A DNA stretch of 33,849 nt from Cytophagales bacterium (lineage in GTDB: Bacteria; Bacteroidota; Bacteroidia; Cytophagales; Cyclobacteriaceae): positions 1 through 33,849 of the forward strand of contig DAHVFH010000133.1 in assembly GCA_027317105.1 (NCBI GenBank). The letters run 5' to 3'. Every line of letters begins with the position of its first letter. Position 1 is the stretch's first letter. The notes under the pieces are model-generated. The model saw nothing but the letters and a program-made list of their open reading frames with translations. It did not search any database and had not been told where the DNA came from. A program made the translations under genes and the position numbers. Positions 9,117 to 16,996 of this stretch are shown here, in pieces.

Positions 9117-10169
9117 CTAAATGCCTAATATTTTCCGATTCAGTTTTGGATCTTTTCCGGTAGCGGCAAAGTCGTCAAAGGCTTTTTCCGTAACCCTGAT
9201 CATATAATCACGAATTCGCTCCGCCCCTTCTTTGGCACCTTGCTCTGGATGTTTGATGCAACACTCCCATTCCAATACGGCCCATCCATCATATCCGTAT
9301 TGCGCCAATTTTGAAAAGATCGATTTGAAATCTACCTGGCCATCGCCCACAGAACGGAAACGACCCGGCCTGTTAATCCAATCCTGATAGCCTCCATATA
9401 CACCACTCTTTCCGGTGGCATTAAACTCCGCATCCTTTACATGAAACATTTTGATGAACGAATGATAAAAGTCGATGTATTGAAGGTAATCCAATTGTTG
9501 CAAAACAAAATGACTTGGGTCATAGAGCATGTTGACCCGTGAATGTTTTCCAGTGGCTTCCCAAAAACGTTCAAAAGTAACTCCATCATGAAGGTCTTCC
9601 CCCGGATGGATTTCGTAACAGACATCAACACCGGCTTTGTCAAATGTATTTAATATTGGAAGCCATCGTTTTGCCAATTCTTTAAAGCCATCTTCCACTA
9701 AACCTGAGGGTCGTTGTGGCCAGGGGTAAACGGTATGCCACATGAGTGCTCCTGAAAAAGTAGCATGGGCGTTCAAGCCTAAATTTTTGCTTGCCTTTGC
9801 CGCCAACTTTAGTTGATCAACCGCCCACCGGGTTCTTTCCTTCGGTTTGCCATGAACACTTTTCGGTGCAAAGCCATCAAACATAATGTCGTAGGCTGGG
9901 TGAACCGCAACTAACTGGCCCTGCAAATGGGTCGAGAGCTCCGTGATCTGCAAGCCGCATGACTCAACAGTTTCCTTGAGTTCCGCTGCATAGTCTTTGC
10001 TCTCGGCAGCCTTTTTAAGGTCAATGGCACGCGCATCCCAGGTTGGAATTTGCACGCCCACAAAACCCAAAGACGCTGCCCACTTGCAAATCGACTTTAA
10101 ATTATTGAAGGGAGGTTCGTCACCCAAAAACTGAGCAAGAAAAATGGCGGGTCCTTTAATGTTTTTCAT
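9117..10169 (-). CDS. Sugar phosphate isomerase/epimerase (xylose isomerase-like TIM barrel)
   Basis: 350 residues with the pattern of the AP_endonuc_2/xylose-isomerase-like TIM-barrel superfamily. Candidate metal ligands are E186 (CYEIHPGED), D217 and H220 (LYDPSH), H243 (MFHVKDAE) and E300 or E302 (VLEWE), the order expected for a single divalent-metal site. There is no signal peptide, so it should be cytoplasmic. Members isomerise or epimerise sugars, inositols or keto-sugars; the substrate is not evident. It is the last gene of a same-strand run; the cupin gene ends 58 bp upstream. Close relatives are often annotated as hydroxypyruvate isomerase-like or IolE-like, which I cannot discriminate here. 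Confidence 0.85.
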   Translation of the reverse strand: MKNIKGPAIFLAQFLGDEPPFNNLKSICKWAASLGFVGVQIPTWDARAIDLKKAAESKDYAAELKETVESCGLQITELSTHLQGQLVAVHPAYDIMFDGFAPKSVHGKPKERTRWAVDQLKLAAKASKNLGLNAHATFSGALMWHTVYPWPQRPSGLVEDGFKELAKRWLPILNTFDKAGVDVCYEIHPGEDLHDGVTFERFWEATGKHSRVNMLYDPSHFVLQQLDYLQYIDFYHSFIKMFHVKDAEFNATGKSGVYGGYQDWINRPGRFRSVGDGQVDFKSIFSKLAQYGYDGWAVLEWECCIKHPEQGAKEGAERIRDYMIRVTEKAFDDFAATGKDPKLNRKILGI

Positions 10170-10227
10170 TGCGACAAATTACAGTAAAAGTTGGAAGTAA
10201 GAAAGTGTTTTGTGATGGGACAAAAAT

Positions 10228-10749
10228 TTACCTCCCAAAATCATCCTGTACCCTCACAATATCGCTCTCATCCGATGGATGTTGATCATCAGTGTGTTGC
10301 CAGATTTCAGCAATCATCCCCCAACCCTCCGGCAAGCCGACCAGACGGTGACGTTGACCCTGTTTTAACTGAACTATCTCCCCAATTGCTAATTTTTTAA
10401 GCATGCCTTGCTCATCCGTTTCACTGGTCACTACACCTGCCACGCCCGCTACCAATTTCCAAATCTCGGCACGTCTATGGTGATATTGCCATGACAAACG
10501 CTGCTCAGGTGCAACAATCAAAATTTTAGGGCTCAGCTTACCAGCAATGGTCAAATCTTTGGCTTGCAAGTGAGGAAAATACAATCCGATGAACCGATCG
10601 GCCAAGTCTTCTTCAATAACAAAAAATCCTCCCCATGGTCGGGAAAAGTCAAGGGAAGAAATGGTCAGTTCAACTTCAGTGAGATAGTTCTCAACCGATT
10701 TTTTGACTTGCTCTTTTGATGCTGCGATCGACAAATTAACATTTATCAT
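10228..10749 (-). CDS. Stand-alone cupin resembling the type II mannose-6-phosphate isomerase domain
   Basis: 173 residues. The C-terminal two thirds follow the cupin part of type II phosphomannose isomerase: SRPWGGFFVIEE (36-47), LSPKILIVAPEQRLSWQYHHRRAE (72-95 in segments), QGQRHRL (130-136) and a final DIVRVQDDFGR like the family ending. H90, H91, E95 and H134 are the expected metal ligands. The guanylyltransferase domain usually fused to type II enzymes is absent; residues 1-35 are a short helical lead. It probably interconverts fructose-6-phosphate and mannose-6-phosphate or a related sugar phosphate. It lies 16 bp after the hydrolase gene and 58 bp before the TIM-barrel gene, so a shared transcript is likely. 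Confidence 0.75.
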   Translation of the reverse strand: MINVNLSIAASKEQVKKSVENYLTEVELTISSLDFSRPWGGFFVIEEDLADRFIGLYFPHLQAKDLTIAGKLSPKILIVAPEQRLSWQYHHRRAEIWKLVAGVAGVVTSETDEQGMLKKLAIGEIVQLKQGQRHRLVGLPEGWGMIAEIWQHTDDQHPSDESDIVRVQDDFGR

Positions 10750-10765
10750 TTTTCAAGAATTGACA

Positions 10766-11686
10766 TTATTTAAGAAACGAAATAATTTTAGGATTTACCA
10801 AAAGCGGTTTTTCCAAATGCGGAAGATGGCGCGCATCATCCACGGCAAGAAAATCAACACTCAGTTTTTGTTTGAGCGAATCGCTGAAATCAAACGTCAC
10901 CGTTTGGTCTTCTTTGCCCCAGATAAGCAACACTTTTTTATGAAGCGATTCGAGTTTGACATAGTTTGCAACTATGGAGTCGCTCGGGTAATTTTTGATT
11001 GTTGAAACCAACGAATTCCGGAAGCCCTTGAACTTCATCTGCGTTTTATACTTGTGCACCCAATCTGGAAACATTTCTGGATATTTGAAATCATCGAGCT
11101 GCCCTCCGGCCATTGCATCCGCCTTTACGGCCATGGAATAATTCATGATCAGTGCTGCAATATTAATATTATTGAAACGATACACAGGATCAACTAGCAC
11201 CACTTTGTCAATCATCTCGGGATAGTGTGTCGCAAAATCTGTTACAATGGCGCCACCAAAGGAAACGCCAGCAAGGCTAAACGGTATTTTTATTTTGAGC
11301 GCCTTGATCAACTCCATCAATTGCTTTCGATACAATGAAGGATTGTAGGCAACATCCGGTTTGTCAGAAAGCCCCCTTCCAAATTCATCATAGCGTAGCA
11401 CACGGAAACCTTGCTGCACTAAACTATCAAACGTGCCATCCCAAATGTAGTAAGGCACGCTAAAGCCATTGACAAGAATGACCGCCTTGTCCGTATCCGC
11501 TCCGGCTATTTCGTAATGTGTAATGCCCCCAGATAGCCTGATAAAATTACCGCTGGCATTTTTTCGATCTTCGTCCCCAATGGATTTTGCTTCCACATTT
11601 TTGAACATATAGAATCCATAAAACCCAATAGCCACTAAAACGAGCAAGGCTACCAAAAAAGAAATGATTTTTTTTGTTTGTCCCAT
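10766..11686 (-). CDS. Alpha/beta hydrolase with N-terminal membrane anchor
   Basis: 306 residues. Residues 7-27 form a membrane anchor or signal. The alpha/beta hydrolase fold follows, with the oxyanion-loop strand VILVNGFSVP (69-78), nucleophile elbow AGVSFGG with S142, acid D260 (IWGKEDQ) and H287 in ARHLPHLEKP, a complete triad. The enzyme is most likely an ester or related hydrolase acting outside the cytoplasm or at the membrane surface; the substrate is unknown. It starts 6 bp after the stop of the beta-propeller gene, so it is probably cotranscribed with that gene and the acyl-CoA ligase. That suggests a link to lipid use, but this is inference. Confidence 0.88.
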   Translation of the reverse strand: MGQTKKIISFLVALLVLVAIGFYGFYMFKNVEAKSIGDEDRKNASGNFIRLSGGITHYEIAGADTDKAVILVNGFSVPYYIWDGTFDSLVQQGFRVLRYDEFGRGLSDKPDVAYNPSLYRKQLMELIKALKIKIPFSLAGVSFGGAIVTDFATHYPEMIDKVVLVDPVYRFNNINIAALIMNYSMAVKADAMAGGQLDDFKYPEMFPDWVHKYKTQMKFKGFRNSLVSTIKNYPSDSIVANYVKLESLHKKVLLIWGKEDQTVTFDFSDSLKQKLSVDFLAVDDARHLPHLEKPLLVNPKIISFLK

Positions 11687-11692
11687 GGTAAA

Positions 11693-12784
11693 TCAATCAA
11701 CCCAATCCGCTACAAACAGATTGGTATTATGCGTTCCCCCATTATTGCGGTTGGAGGAGAAAATAATTTTCTTCCCATTGGGCGAGAACATAGGAAACGA
11801 ATCAAAAGCCCTATCGTAAGTAACTTGCTCAAGTCCAGAGCCGTCTTCATTTATCATGAAGAGGTTGAATTCAAACCCGCGCGTGCCTTTATGGTTGGAG
11901 CTAAAAATGATTTTCTTTCCAGATGGATGATAAAAAGGAGCCCAATTAGCCTTACCAAGATGTGTGATCTGCTTGAGATCAGAGCCATCTACGTTACACG
12001 TAAAGATTTCCATAGCCGTTGGCGCAACTAATCCTTGCTTCAAATAGTCAAGGTATTCTTTTTTCTCTTCGTCCGTTTTGAATCGCGAAGCGCGAAAAAC
12101 AATTTTCTTTCCATCGGGAGAAAAAAATGCGCCACCATCATAGCCGATTTCGTGCGTAATTTGCTTTACATTCTTCCCATCCATATCCATGGTATAGAGA
12201 TCTAAATCACCATTCCGCGTTGATGTAAAAACAATCTTATCTTTCTTTGGCGAAATAGTGGCCTCGGCATCATAACCCGGTGAGTTGGTCAGTTGCTTAG
12301 TAATCCTTCCTTTTAAGTCTGCTACAAAAATATCGTAGGTTTCATAGACGGGCCATAAATATTTACCGCCTGGTTTACGCTCCACGTCTTTCGGGCAATC
12401 TTTTCCTCCCAGGTGAGTGGACGCATATAAAATGGACTTGCCATCGGGCATAAAAAAAGAGCAGGTGGTCCTTCCCATCCCTGTGCTGACGAGATGAGGT
12501 TTCGCCCCTTTGCTCAAATCCATTCCCTCAATCGGCATGTAAAAAATCTGGTCACACTGGTAACCCCACTCCTTGTTGTTAGATTGGAAACTGAAGTAGT
12601 TTCCATCAAAGCTCCAATATGCTTCCGCATTATCGGCACCAAAAGTTATTTGTCGAATATTTTTAAAATGCTTCTCCCGCGAATACAGCACGGAATCGGT
12701 TTGGCTTTTCGCTTGTGCTCGAACTTCAATTTTTATCGATAGTGTGATTGAACCCAATACGATAAAAGAAAAAAAATACTTCAT
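11693..12784 (-). CDS. Exported TolB-like (PD40) beta-propeller protein
   Basis: 363 residues when started at the ATG at 12784; a TTG two codons upstream is also in frame but less likely. Residues 1-23 are a signal peptide (MKYFFSFIVLGSITL, cleavage after a VRA-type site). The mature part has at least five PD40/TolB-type blades, seen as ISPKKDKIVFTSTRNGDLDL, FSPDGKKIVFRASR, HPSGKKIIFSSNHKG and FSPNGKKIIFSSNRNNG, each followed by an aromatic/Asp strand and a KQIT- or EQVT-type turn. Such propellers are usually interaction or peptidase-accessory modules; no catalytic domain is present. It lies 14 bp after the acyl-CoA ligase and 6 bp before the hydrolase, in one operon. Confidence 0.85.
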   Translation of the reverse strand: MKYFFSFIVLGSITLSIKIEVRAQAKSQTDSVLYSREKHFKNIRQITFGADNAEAYWSFDGNYFSFQSNNKEWGYQCDQIFYMPIEGMDLSKGAKPHLVSTGMGRTTCSFFMPDGKSILYASTHLGGKDCPKDVERKPGGKYLWPVYETYDIFVADLKGRITKQLTNSPGYDAEATISPKKDKIVFTSTRNGDLDLYTMDMDGKNVKQITHEIGYDGGAFFSPDGKKIVFRASRFKTDEEKKEYLDYLKQGLVAPTAMEIFTCNVDGSDLKQITHLGKANWAPFYHPSGKKIIFSSNHKGTRGFEFNLFMINEDGSGLEQVTYDRAFDSFPMFSPNGKKIIFSSNRNNGGTHNTNLFVADWVD

Positions 12785-12798
12785 CAACAATTTGAAGT

Positions 12799-14481
12799 TT
12801 AGGATTTAGAATTCGCTGCTTCTTCTTCCTTCAGCACTCTTCGTAAAATTTTTCCCACGTTGGTTTTGGGAAGCTCTGTGCGGAACTCAAAATGTTTGGG
12901 CACTTTGTAATTGGTAAGGTTTTCATGGCAGAATTTTTTGAGTTCTTCCTCGGTTAAGCTCTGATCTTTCTTAACAATAAAGGCTTTTATTACTTCCCCC
13001 GATCTTGCATCGGGAACACCTATCGCGGCCACTTCTAATATTTTTGGATGGGAGGCCAGCACATTTTCAATTTCATTGGGAAAGACATTGAACCCCGATA
13101 CCTTGATCATGTCTTTTTTCCGATCTACAATTTTAAAGAACCCCTCCGCATCCATGAATCCAATATCACCAGTTCGAAACCAACCGTTAGGAAAAAAAAC
13201 TCCTGTGTTGTCCTTCTCCCAATAGCCCCGCATTACTTGAGGGCCACGGGCACAAATCTCACCGGCCTCGCCTTGTGCCACCTGATTTCCGTCATCGTCA
13301 AAAATCGCCACTTCAGTACTTGGCATCGGCAAGCCAATGGTACCGCGCCTCTGCGTTCCATTCAATGGATTACAACAGAGTACTGGAGAAGTTTCGCTCA
13401 GCCCGTAGCCTTCCACCAAAGGGCTCTTTGTAATCTCCTGCCACTTAATGGCGACCGCGTCTTGTACGGCCATACCGCCACCTACGCCACCTTTCAAATG
13501 AGAAAAATCCAGGGTTTTGAAAAGGGGATGGTTAATCATCCCATTGAACAACGTATTTACGCCTGTTACAATCGAGAACTTATACTTCCGTATTTCCTTT
13601 AAAAAGCCAGTCATATCGCGTGGATTCGTTATCAGAATATTTCGCAATCCACTGTGATACATTAATGTAAGATTCACTGAAAGCGCAAAAATGTGGTACA
13701 TCGGCAGAGCCGTAATGACAATTTCTTGATCTTTCTCTGTAAGTAAGGGCTTGAACCAATGCGCAATCATTTCATTATGAGCAATCAAATTACGATGCGA
13801 TAATTGTGCCCCTTTTGAAACCCCTGTGGTTCCACCAGTGTATTGCAAAACCGCCAAATCTTCCAACCCAATTTTTGGCTTGTCTAAGGAAAGAAGACTT
13901 CCCTTTTTCATGACTTCTTTAAAAGAAATAGCCTTTGGAAGGTGATAGGCCGGCACTAATTTCTTGATGTATTTTACAATAAAATTAATCATCCACCCCC
14001 GGAAACCTCCAACTAAATCCCCCATTTCGGTAATGATGTAATGCTTGGCCGGAATCTTATCAACAATGGATTCAAGGTTATGGGCAAAATTGGCAACGAT
14101 CACGAGGGCTGAAATCCCGGCATCTTTGAACTGATGCTCCATTTCAGGCGCGGTATAAAGGGGATTAACGTTAACAACAATCAGCCCGGCCTTCAGTGCG
14201 CCCATAAAGGCAATGGGAAACTGTAACAAGTTGGGCATTTGAATGGCGATACGCTCTCCTTTTCTAAGCCCCAAATCTTTTTGGAGGAAGGCCGCAAAAT
14301 CAGTAGCTCGTTTATCCACTTCCCCAAAGGTGAGCTTACCACCAAAATTTTCAAAAGCGACAGAGTCTTGATATTTTTTCGAGGCTGATTCGTATAATTC
14401 TATTAAGGACTGGAAGGGAGGCTCACCAATTTCATGAGGAATGCCATCCGGATACTTATCAAACCAAGGAAAATTATTCAT
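12799..14481 (-). CDS. fadD: Long-chain acyl-CoA ligase (AMP-forming), FadD-like
   Basis: 560 residues, the usual length. It activates fatty acids to acyl-CoA through an acyl-adenylate. Adenylate-forming motifs are all present: YTGGTTGVSKG (214-224), GYGLSETSP (358-366), GWFRTGDIG (433-441), the hinge region IVDRKKDMIKVSGFNVFP (451-468) and the catalytic lysine K544 in PKTNVGKILRR. There is no signal peptide, so the enzyme is cytoplasmic or membrane-associated. The order of motifs and the sequence around the substrate tunnel resemble FadD more than acetyl-CoA synthetase. It is the first gene of a five-gene same-strand run. The tRNA-like element and its terminator lie 93 bp upstream, so its promoter should lie within 14482-14573. 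Confidence 0.93.
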   Translation of the reverse strand: MNNFPWFDKYPDGIPHEIGEPPFQSLIELYESASKKYQDSVAFENFGGKLTFGEVDKRATDFAAFLQKDLGLRKGERIAIQMPNLLQFPIAFMGALKAGLIVVNVNPLYTAPEMEHQFKDAGISALVIVANFAHNLESIVDKIPAKHYIITEMGDLVGGFRGWMINFIVKYIKKLVPAYHLPKAISFKEVMKKGSLLSLDKPKIGLEDLAVLQYTGGTTGVSKGAQLSHRNLIAHNEMIAHWFKPLLTEKDQEIVITALPMYHIFALSVNLTLMYHSGLRNILITNPRDMTGFLKEIRKYKFSIVTGVNTLFNGMINHPLFKTLDFSHLKGGVGGGMAVQDAVAIKWQEITKSPLVEGYGLSETSPVLCCNPLNGTQRRGTIGLPMPSTEVAIFDDDGNQVAQGEAGEICARGPQVMRGYWEKDNTGVFFPNGWFRTGDIGFMDAEGFFKIVDRKKDMIKVSGFNVFPNEIENVLASHPKILEVAAIGVPDARSGEVIKAFIVKKDQSLTEEELKKFCHENLTNYKVPKHFEFRTELPKTNVGKILRRVLKEEEAANSKS

Positions 14482-14573
14482 GTTACTTAATCAAAACGCC
14501 AATTAGGCAAAAAATTAAGGCAATAGCAATCGTTTGTTTGGGGTTATTGAAAAAGTAGTTCATCCATAGGCAG

Positions 14574-14598
14574 AAAAAAAGCCCGGATTTCTCCGAGC
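14574..14598 (-). terminator. Intrinsic terminator of the tRNA-like element
   Basis: On the - strand GCTCGGA, loop GAAA and TCCGGGC form a 7-bp stem (14598-14581, one G-U pair) followed by seven T residues (14580-14574). It lies 25 bp downstream of the tRNA-like 3' end and upstream of fadD, so it separates the RNA from the fadD operon. On the + strand the following sequence has no comparable T run. Confidence 0.8.
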
Positions 14599-14623
14599 CT
14601 TTCTACTTTTTAACATAACCTAG

Positions 14624-14769
14624 CTGTAGAGGGAGGGTTCGAACCTCCACGAGGCAGTTAGCTACAGGACACAAAGAAAACTTTAGTGGTCAACCCTTTA
14701 TCCTGCGTTTATCCTGTTATCCACACCCCCGAGACAGGAGGGCTTGTCTGCCAGTTTCAACACCCTACA
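14624..14769 (-). ncRNA. tRNA-like RNA, class II type with a 77-nt variable region
   Basis: A 146-nt element reads as an almost complete cloverleaf. The acceptor TGTAGGG (14769-14763) pairs with CTCTACA (14631-14625), with one G-U. T8 is present. The D arm is TTG, loop AAACTGGCAGA and CAA (14760-14744), with G18G19. The anticodon arm is CCCTC, loop CTGTCTC and GGGGG (14742-14726); the loop would give anticodon GTC. The T arm is GGAGG, TTCGAAC and CCTCC (14648-14632). The discriminator is G14624, followed by CTA, so CCA is not encoded. The D arm most resembles tRNA-Leu. The 77 nt between anticodon and T arms is far longer than any normal variable arm and contains two CAGGATAAA repeats (14716-14708, 14705-14697). 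It could be a functional odd tRNA, a tRNA-derived ncRNA, or a disrupted tRNA gene. Confidence 0.6.
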
Positions 14770-14882
14770 ATTTTATTCATCAAATTTTCAATCCTGGCTT
14801 GCCATCCCGATAACTATTGAGATCAACACCATTCATTGTAAATTATTTAGCAAAGGAAAGATAAAATTGATTCTATATCAAC

Positions 14883-14893
14883 AATTAGTCTAA
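14883..14893 (+). promoter_or_regulatory. Candidate operator AATTAGTCTAA upstream of lrp
   Basis: This 11-mer recurs exactly at 15494-15504 before sufB. It lies 65 bp before the lrp start. The shared motif suggests a common regulator, possibly the Lrp-type protein itself; binding is inferred. Confidence 0.4.
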
Positions 14894-14958
14894 AAATTTA
14901 CATTTAATTTAATATTATTGTCAATTTATTATCATAAATTTAAAGTAAATATCTTTTT

Positions 14959-15426
14959 ATGCTCTCAAATTATCAATTCGACAATATCGATTTAAAAATT
15001 CTAGAGCTATTAATGACTGACGCAAAGAGGCCTTATACAGAAGTTGCAAAAAAAGTCAACGTTTCTCCTGGAACCGTTCATGTAAGAATGAATAAAATGG
15101 AGGAAGCAGGGGTGCTAGACAAGACTACTTTACGCGTAAACTACAATAAACTTGGTTTTGATATCACTGCTTTTATAGGGATTTACCTAGAAAAAAGTGC
15201 ACTTTATGAAAAAGTGGTGGCCAAATTGAAGGATATTCCAGAGGTAGTGAATATTCATTATACCACGGGGAACTACTCTATGTTTGTAAAAATCCATTGC
15301 AAGGATACCAATAACTTAAAAGAAGTGCTTTACGATAAAATGCAACAGGTGGAAGGAATTGCCAGAACCGAAACGATGATATCCTTGGAAGAAAGTCTTA
15401 ACCGAACCCTTAAAATTTCCAAATAA
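14959..15426 (+). CDS. Lrp/AsnC family transcriptional regulator
   Basis: 155 residues, the usual length. An N-terminal helix-turn-helix of AsnC type (about residues 9-56: LDLKILELLM-like first helix, then YTEVAKKVNVSPGTVHVRMNKMEEAGVL in segments) is followed by the alpha/beta RAM effector domain (about 65-145). The family forms octamers or dimers that sense amino acids or other small ligands and bend DNA. It stands directly upstream of the suf genes on the same strand, 90 bp before sufB. Position and the 11-bp motif shared by its own and the sufB upstream regions suggest that it controls the suf operon and itself. Only two cysteines are far apart or absent from obvious clusters, so there is no sign that it binds an iron-sulfur cluster itself. 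Confidence 0.9.
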   Translation: MLSNYQFDNIDLKILELLMTDAKRPYTEVAKKVNVSPGTVHVRMNKMEEAGVLDKTTLRVNYNKLGFDITAFIGIYLEKSALYEKVVAKLKDIPEVVNIHYTTGNYSMFVKIHCKDTNNLKEVLYDKMQQVEGIARTETMISLEESLNRTLKISK

Positions 15427-15471
15427 TTTAAATTCCATTTGAGGTTGAACCAATAAAATGGGAAATTGTTT

Positions 15472-15509
15472 TAAATTTGATGGTTTTATTTATAATTAGT
15501 CTAATTAGA
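15472..15509 (+). promoter_or_regulatory. Candidate sufB promoter -7 box and overlapping palindromic operator
   Basis: TAAATTTG at 15472-15479 is an exact TAnnTTTG match. It is followed by two overlapping palindromes: AATTAG-T-CTAATT (15494-15506) and TCTAATTAGA (15500-15509). A repressor bound there would cover the predicted start of transcription, 10-30 bp before the sufB ATG. The nearest TTG -33 candidate (15445-15447) is 24 bp away, longer than usual. The -7 box is inferred from consensus only. Confidence 0.45.
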
Positions 15510-15516
15510 TTAACGG

Positions 15517-16962
15517 ATGGCAAAAGATAATCAAGTTCTCGAAGAAATTACCTCCAAGGAATACGAACATGGTTGGTCGGTTGACCTTGCCGCTGACGAA
15601 TCTCCAAAAGGGCTTAGCGAGGATACTGTTAGGTTTATCTCTAAAAAGAAGAATGAGCCAGAATGGCTTCTTGAGTGGCGATTGAAAGCCTACCGTAGTT
15701 GGCTGAACATGACAGAACCAAAATGGCCAAATGTAAAATATCCAAAGATCAATTATCAAGACATTATTTATTATTCGGCACCTAAGAAAAAAACTGGGCC
15801 AAGTAGTTTGGATGAAGTTGACCCCGAATTAATAAAGACGTTTGAAAAACTGGGCATCTCGCTGACAGAACAAAAGCGATTGAGCGGAATTGCCGTAGAT
15901 GCCGTTATCGACAGCGTTTCTGTAGCCACCACCTTTAAGGAGAAATTAGGTGAACTCGGTGTGATCTTTTGTTCCTTCAGCGAAGCCGTAAAAGAACATC
16001 CAGAATTGATCAAGAAATATTTAGGAAGCGTGGTGCCTATGAACGACAATTATTATGCGGCACTTAATTCTGCTGTGTTCAGTGATGGATCCTTCTGCTA
16101 CATACCAAAGGGTGTGAGGTGCCCCATGGAACTTTCAACGTACTTTCGGATCAATGCAGCTAATACGGGACAGTTTGAAAGGACACTAATCGTTGCAGAA
16201 GAAGGTTCCTATGTAAGCTATCTCGAAGGCTGCACTGCGCCTATGCGCGATGAAAATCAACTCCATGCTGCTGTTGTTGAGTTGTATGCAATGAAGGATG
16301 CCCAAATCAAATACAGTACCGTGCAAAACTGGTACCCTGGAGACAAAAATGGCAAAGGGGGCATTTACAATTTTGTAACGAAGCGCGGACTTTGCGCTGG
16401 CGACCATTCTAAAATTTCTTGGACACAAGTGGAAACTGGATCAGCAATAACATGGAAATATCCGTCTTGCGTTTTAAAAGGAGATTTCTCCATGGGAGAA
16501 TTTTATTCTGTTGCCGTCACTAATAATTATCAACAGGCCGATACGGGAACAAAAATGATCCATATCGGAAAAAACACAAGGTCGCGAATTGTGTCAAAGG
16601 GAATTTCTGCAGGAAAATCTCAAAACAGTTACCGCGGCCAAGTGCAAGTATTAAAGCGTGCATCCAATGCAAGAAATTTTTCGCAGTGCGATTCTTTATT
16701 AATGGGCGATCAATGCGGTGCGCACACCTTTCCTTACATCGATGTTGAGAACAGTACCGCCAAAATTGAACATGAAGCAACGACTTCTAAAATCGGGGAA
16801 GACCAGATTTTTTACTGCTTGCAACGAGGAATTGACGAAGAGGCCGCAGTGGCTTTGATTGTCAATGGCTATGCAAAAGAAGTTTTGAATCAATTGCCGA
16901 TGGAATTCGCTGTTGAAGCGCAGAAGTTATTGGCATTGACTTTGGAAGGAAGTGTAGGGTAA
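15517..16962 (+). CDS. sufB: Fe-S cluster assembly scaffold protein SufB
   Basis: 481 residues, typical for SufB. It is the cluster-building subunit of the SufBC2D scaffold: it receives sulfur from SufSE and assembles a cluster with SufD and the SufC ATPase. Recognisable segments are LSGIAVDAVIDSVSVATTF (122-140), GVRCPMELSTYFRIN (199-213), the repetitive beta-helix core, and SQCDSLLMGDQCGAHTFPY (389-407), where C400 corresponds to the conserved cysteine needed for cluster assembly. The C-terminal helical part ends in QKLLALTLEGSVG. It opens the suf operon; the next suf gene, sufC, is 506 bp downstream because a four-helix-bundle gene intervenes. Confidence 0.97.
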   Translation: MAKDNQVLEEITSKEYEHGWSVDLAADESPKGLSEDTVRFISKKKNEPEWLLEWRLKAYRSWLNMTEPKWPNVKYPKINYQDIIYYSAPKKKTGPSSLDEVDPELIKTFEKLGISLTEQKRLSGIAVDAVIDSVSVATTFKEKLGELGVIFCSFSEAVKEHPELIKKYLGSVVPMNDNYYAALNSAVFSDGSFCYIPKGVRCPMELSTYFRINAANTGQFERTLIVAEEGSYVSYLEGCTAPMRDENQLHAAVVELYAMKDAQIKYSTVQNWYPGDKNGKGGIYNFVTKRGLCAGDHSKISWTQVETGSAITWKYPSCVLKGDFSMGEFYSVAVTNNYQQADTGTKMIHIGKNTRSRIVSKGISAGKSQNSYRGQVQVLKRASNARNFSQCDSLLMGDQCGAHTFPYIDVENSTAKIEHEATTSKIGEDQIFYCLQRGIDEEAAVALIVNGYAKEVLNQLPMEFAVEAQKLLALTLEGSVG

Positions 16963-16996
16963 GTTATTCAAAATTTGAAATTCAAGATCCAAAATT

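Noticed and set aside
13048..13602. 184-codon + strand open frame
   Set aside because: It lies wholly antisense inside the acyl-CoA ligase gene, whose motifs are unmistakable; the frame is a shadow.
14624..14769. Ordinary tRNA-Leu, or a permuted tmRNA half
   Set aside because: A normal tRNA-Leu is about 85 nt and has discriminator A; this has G and a 77-nt insert. Permuted tmRNA would need a tag reading frame and the tmRNA pseudoknots, which I could not find.
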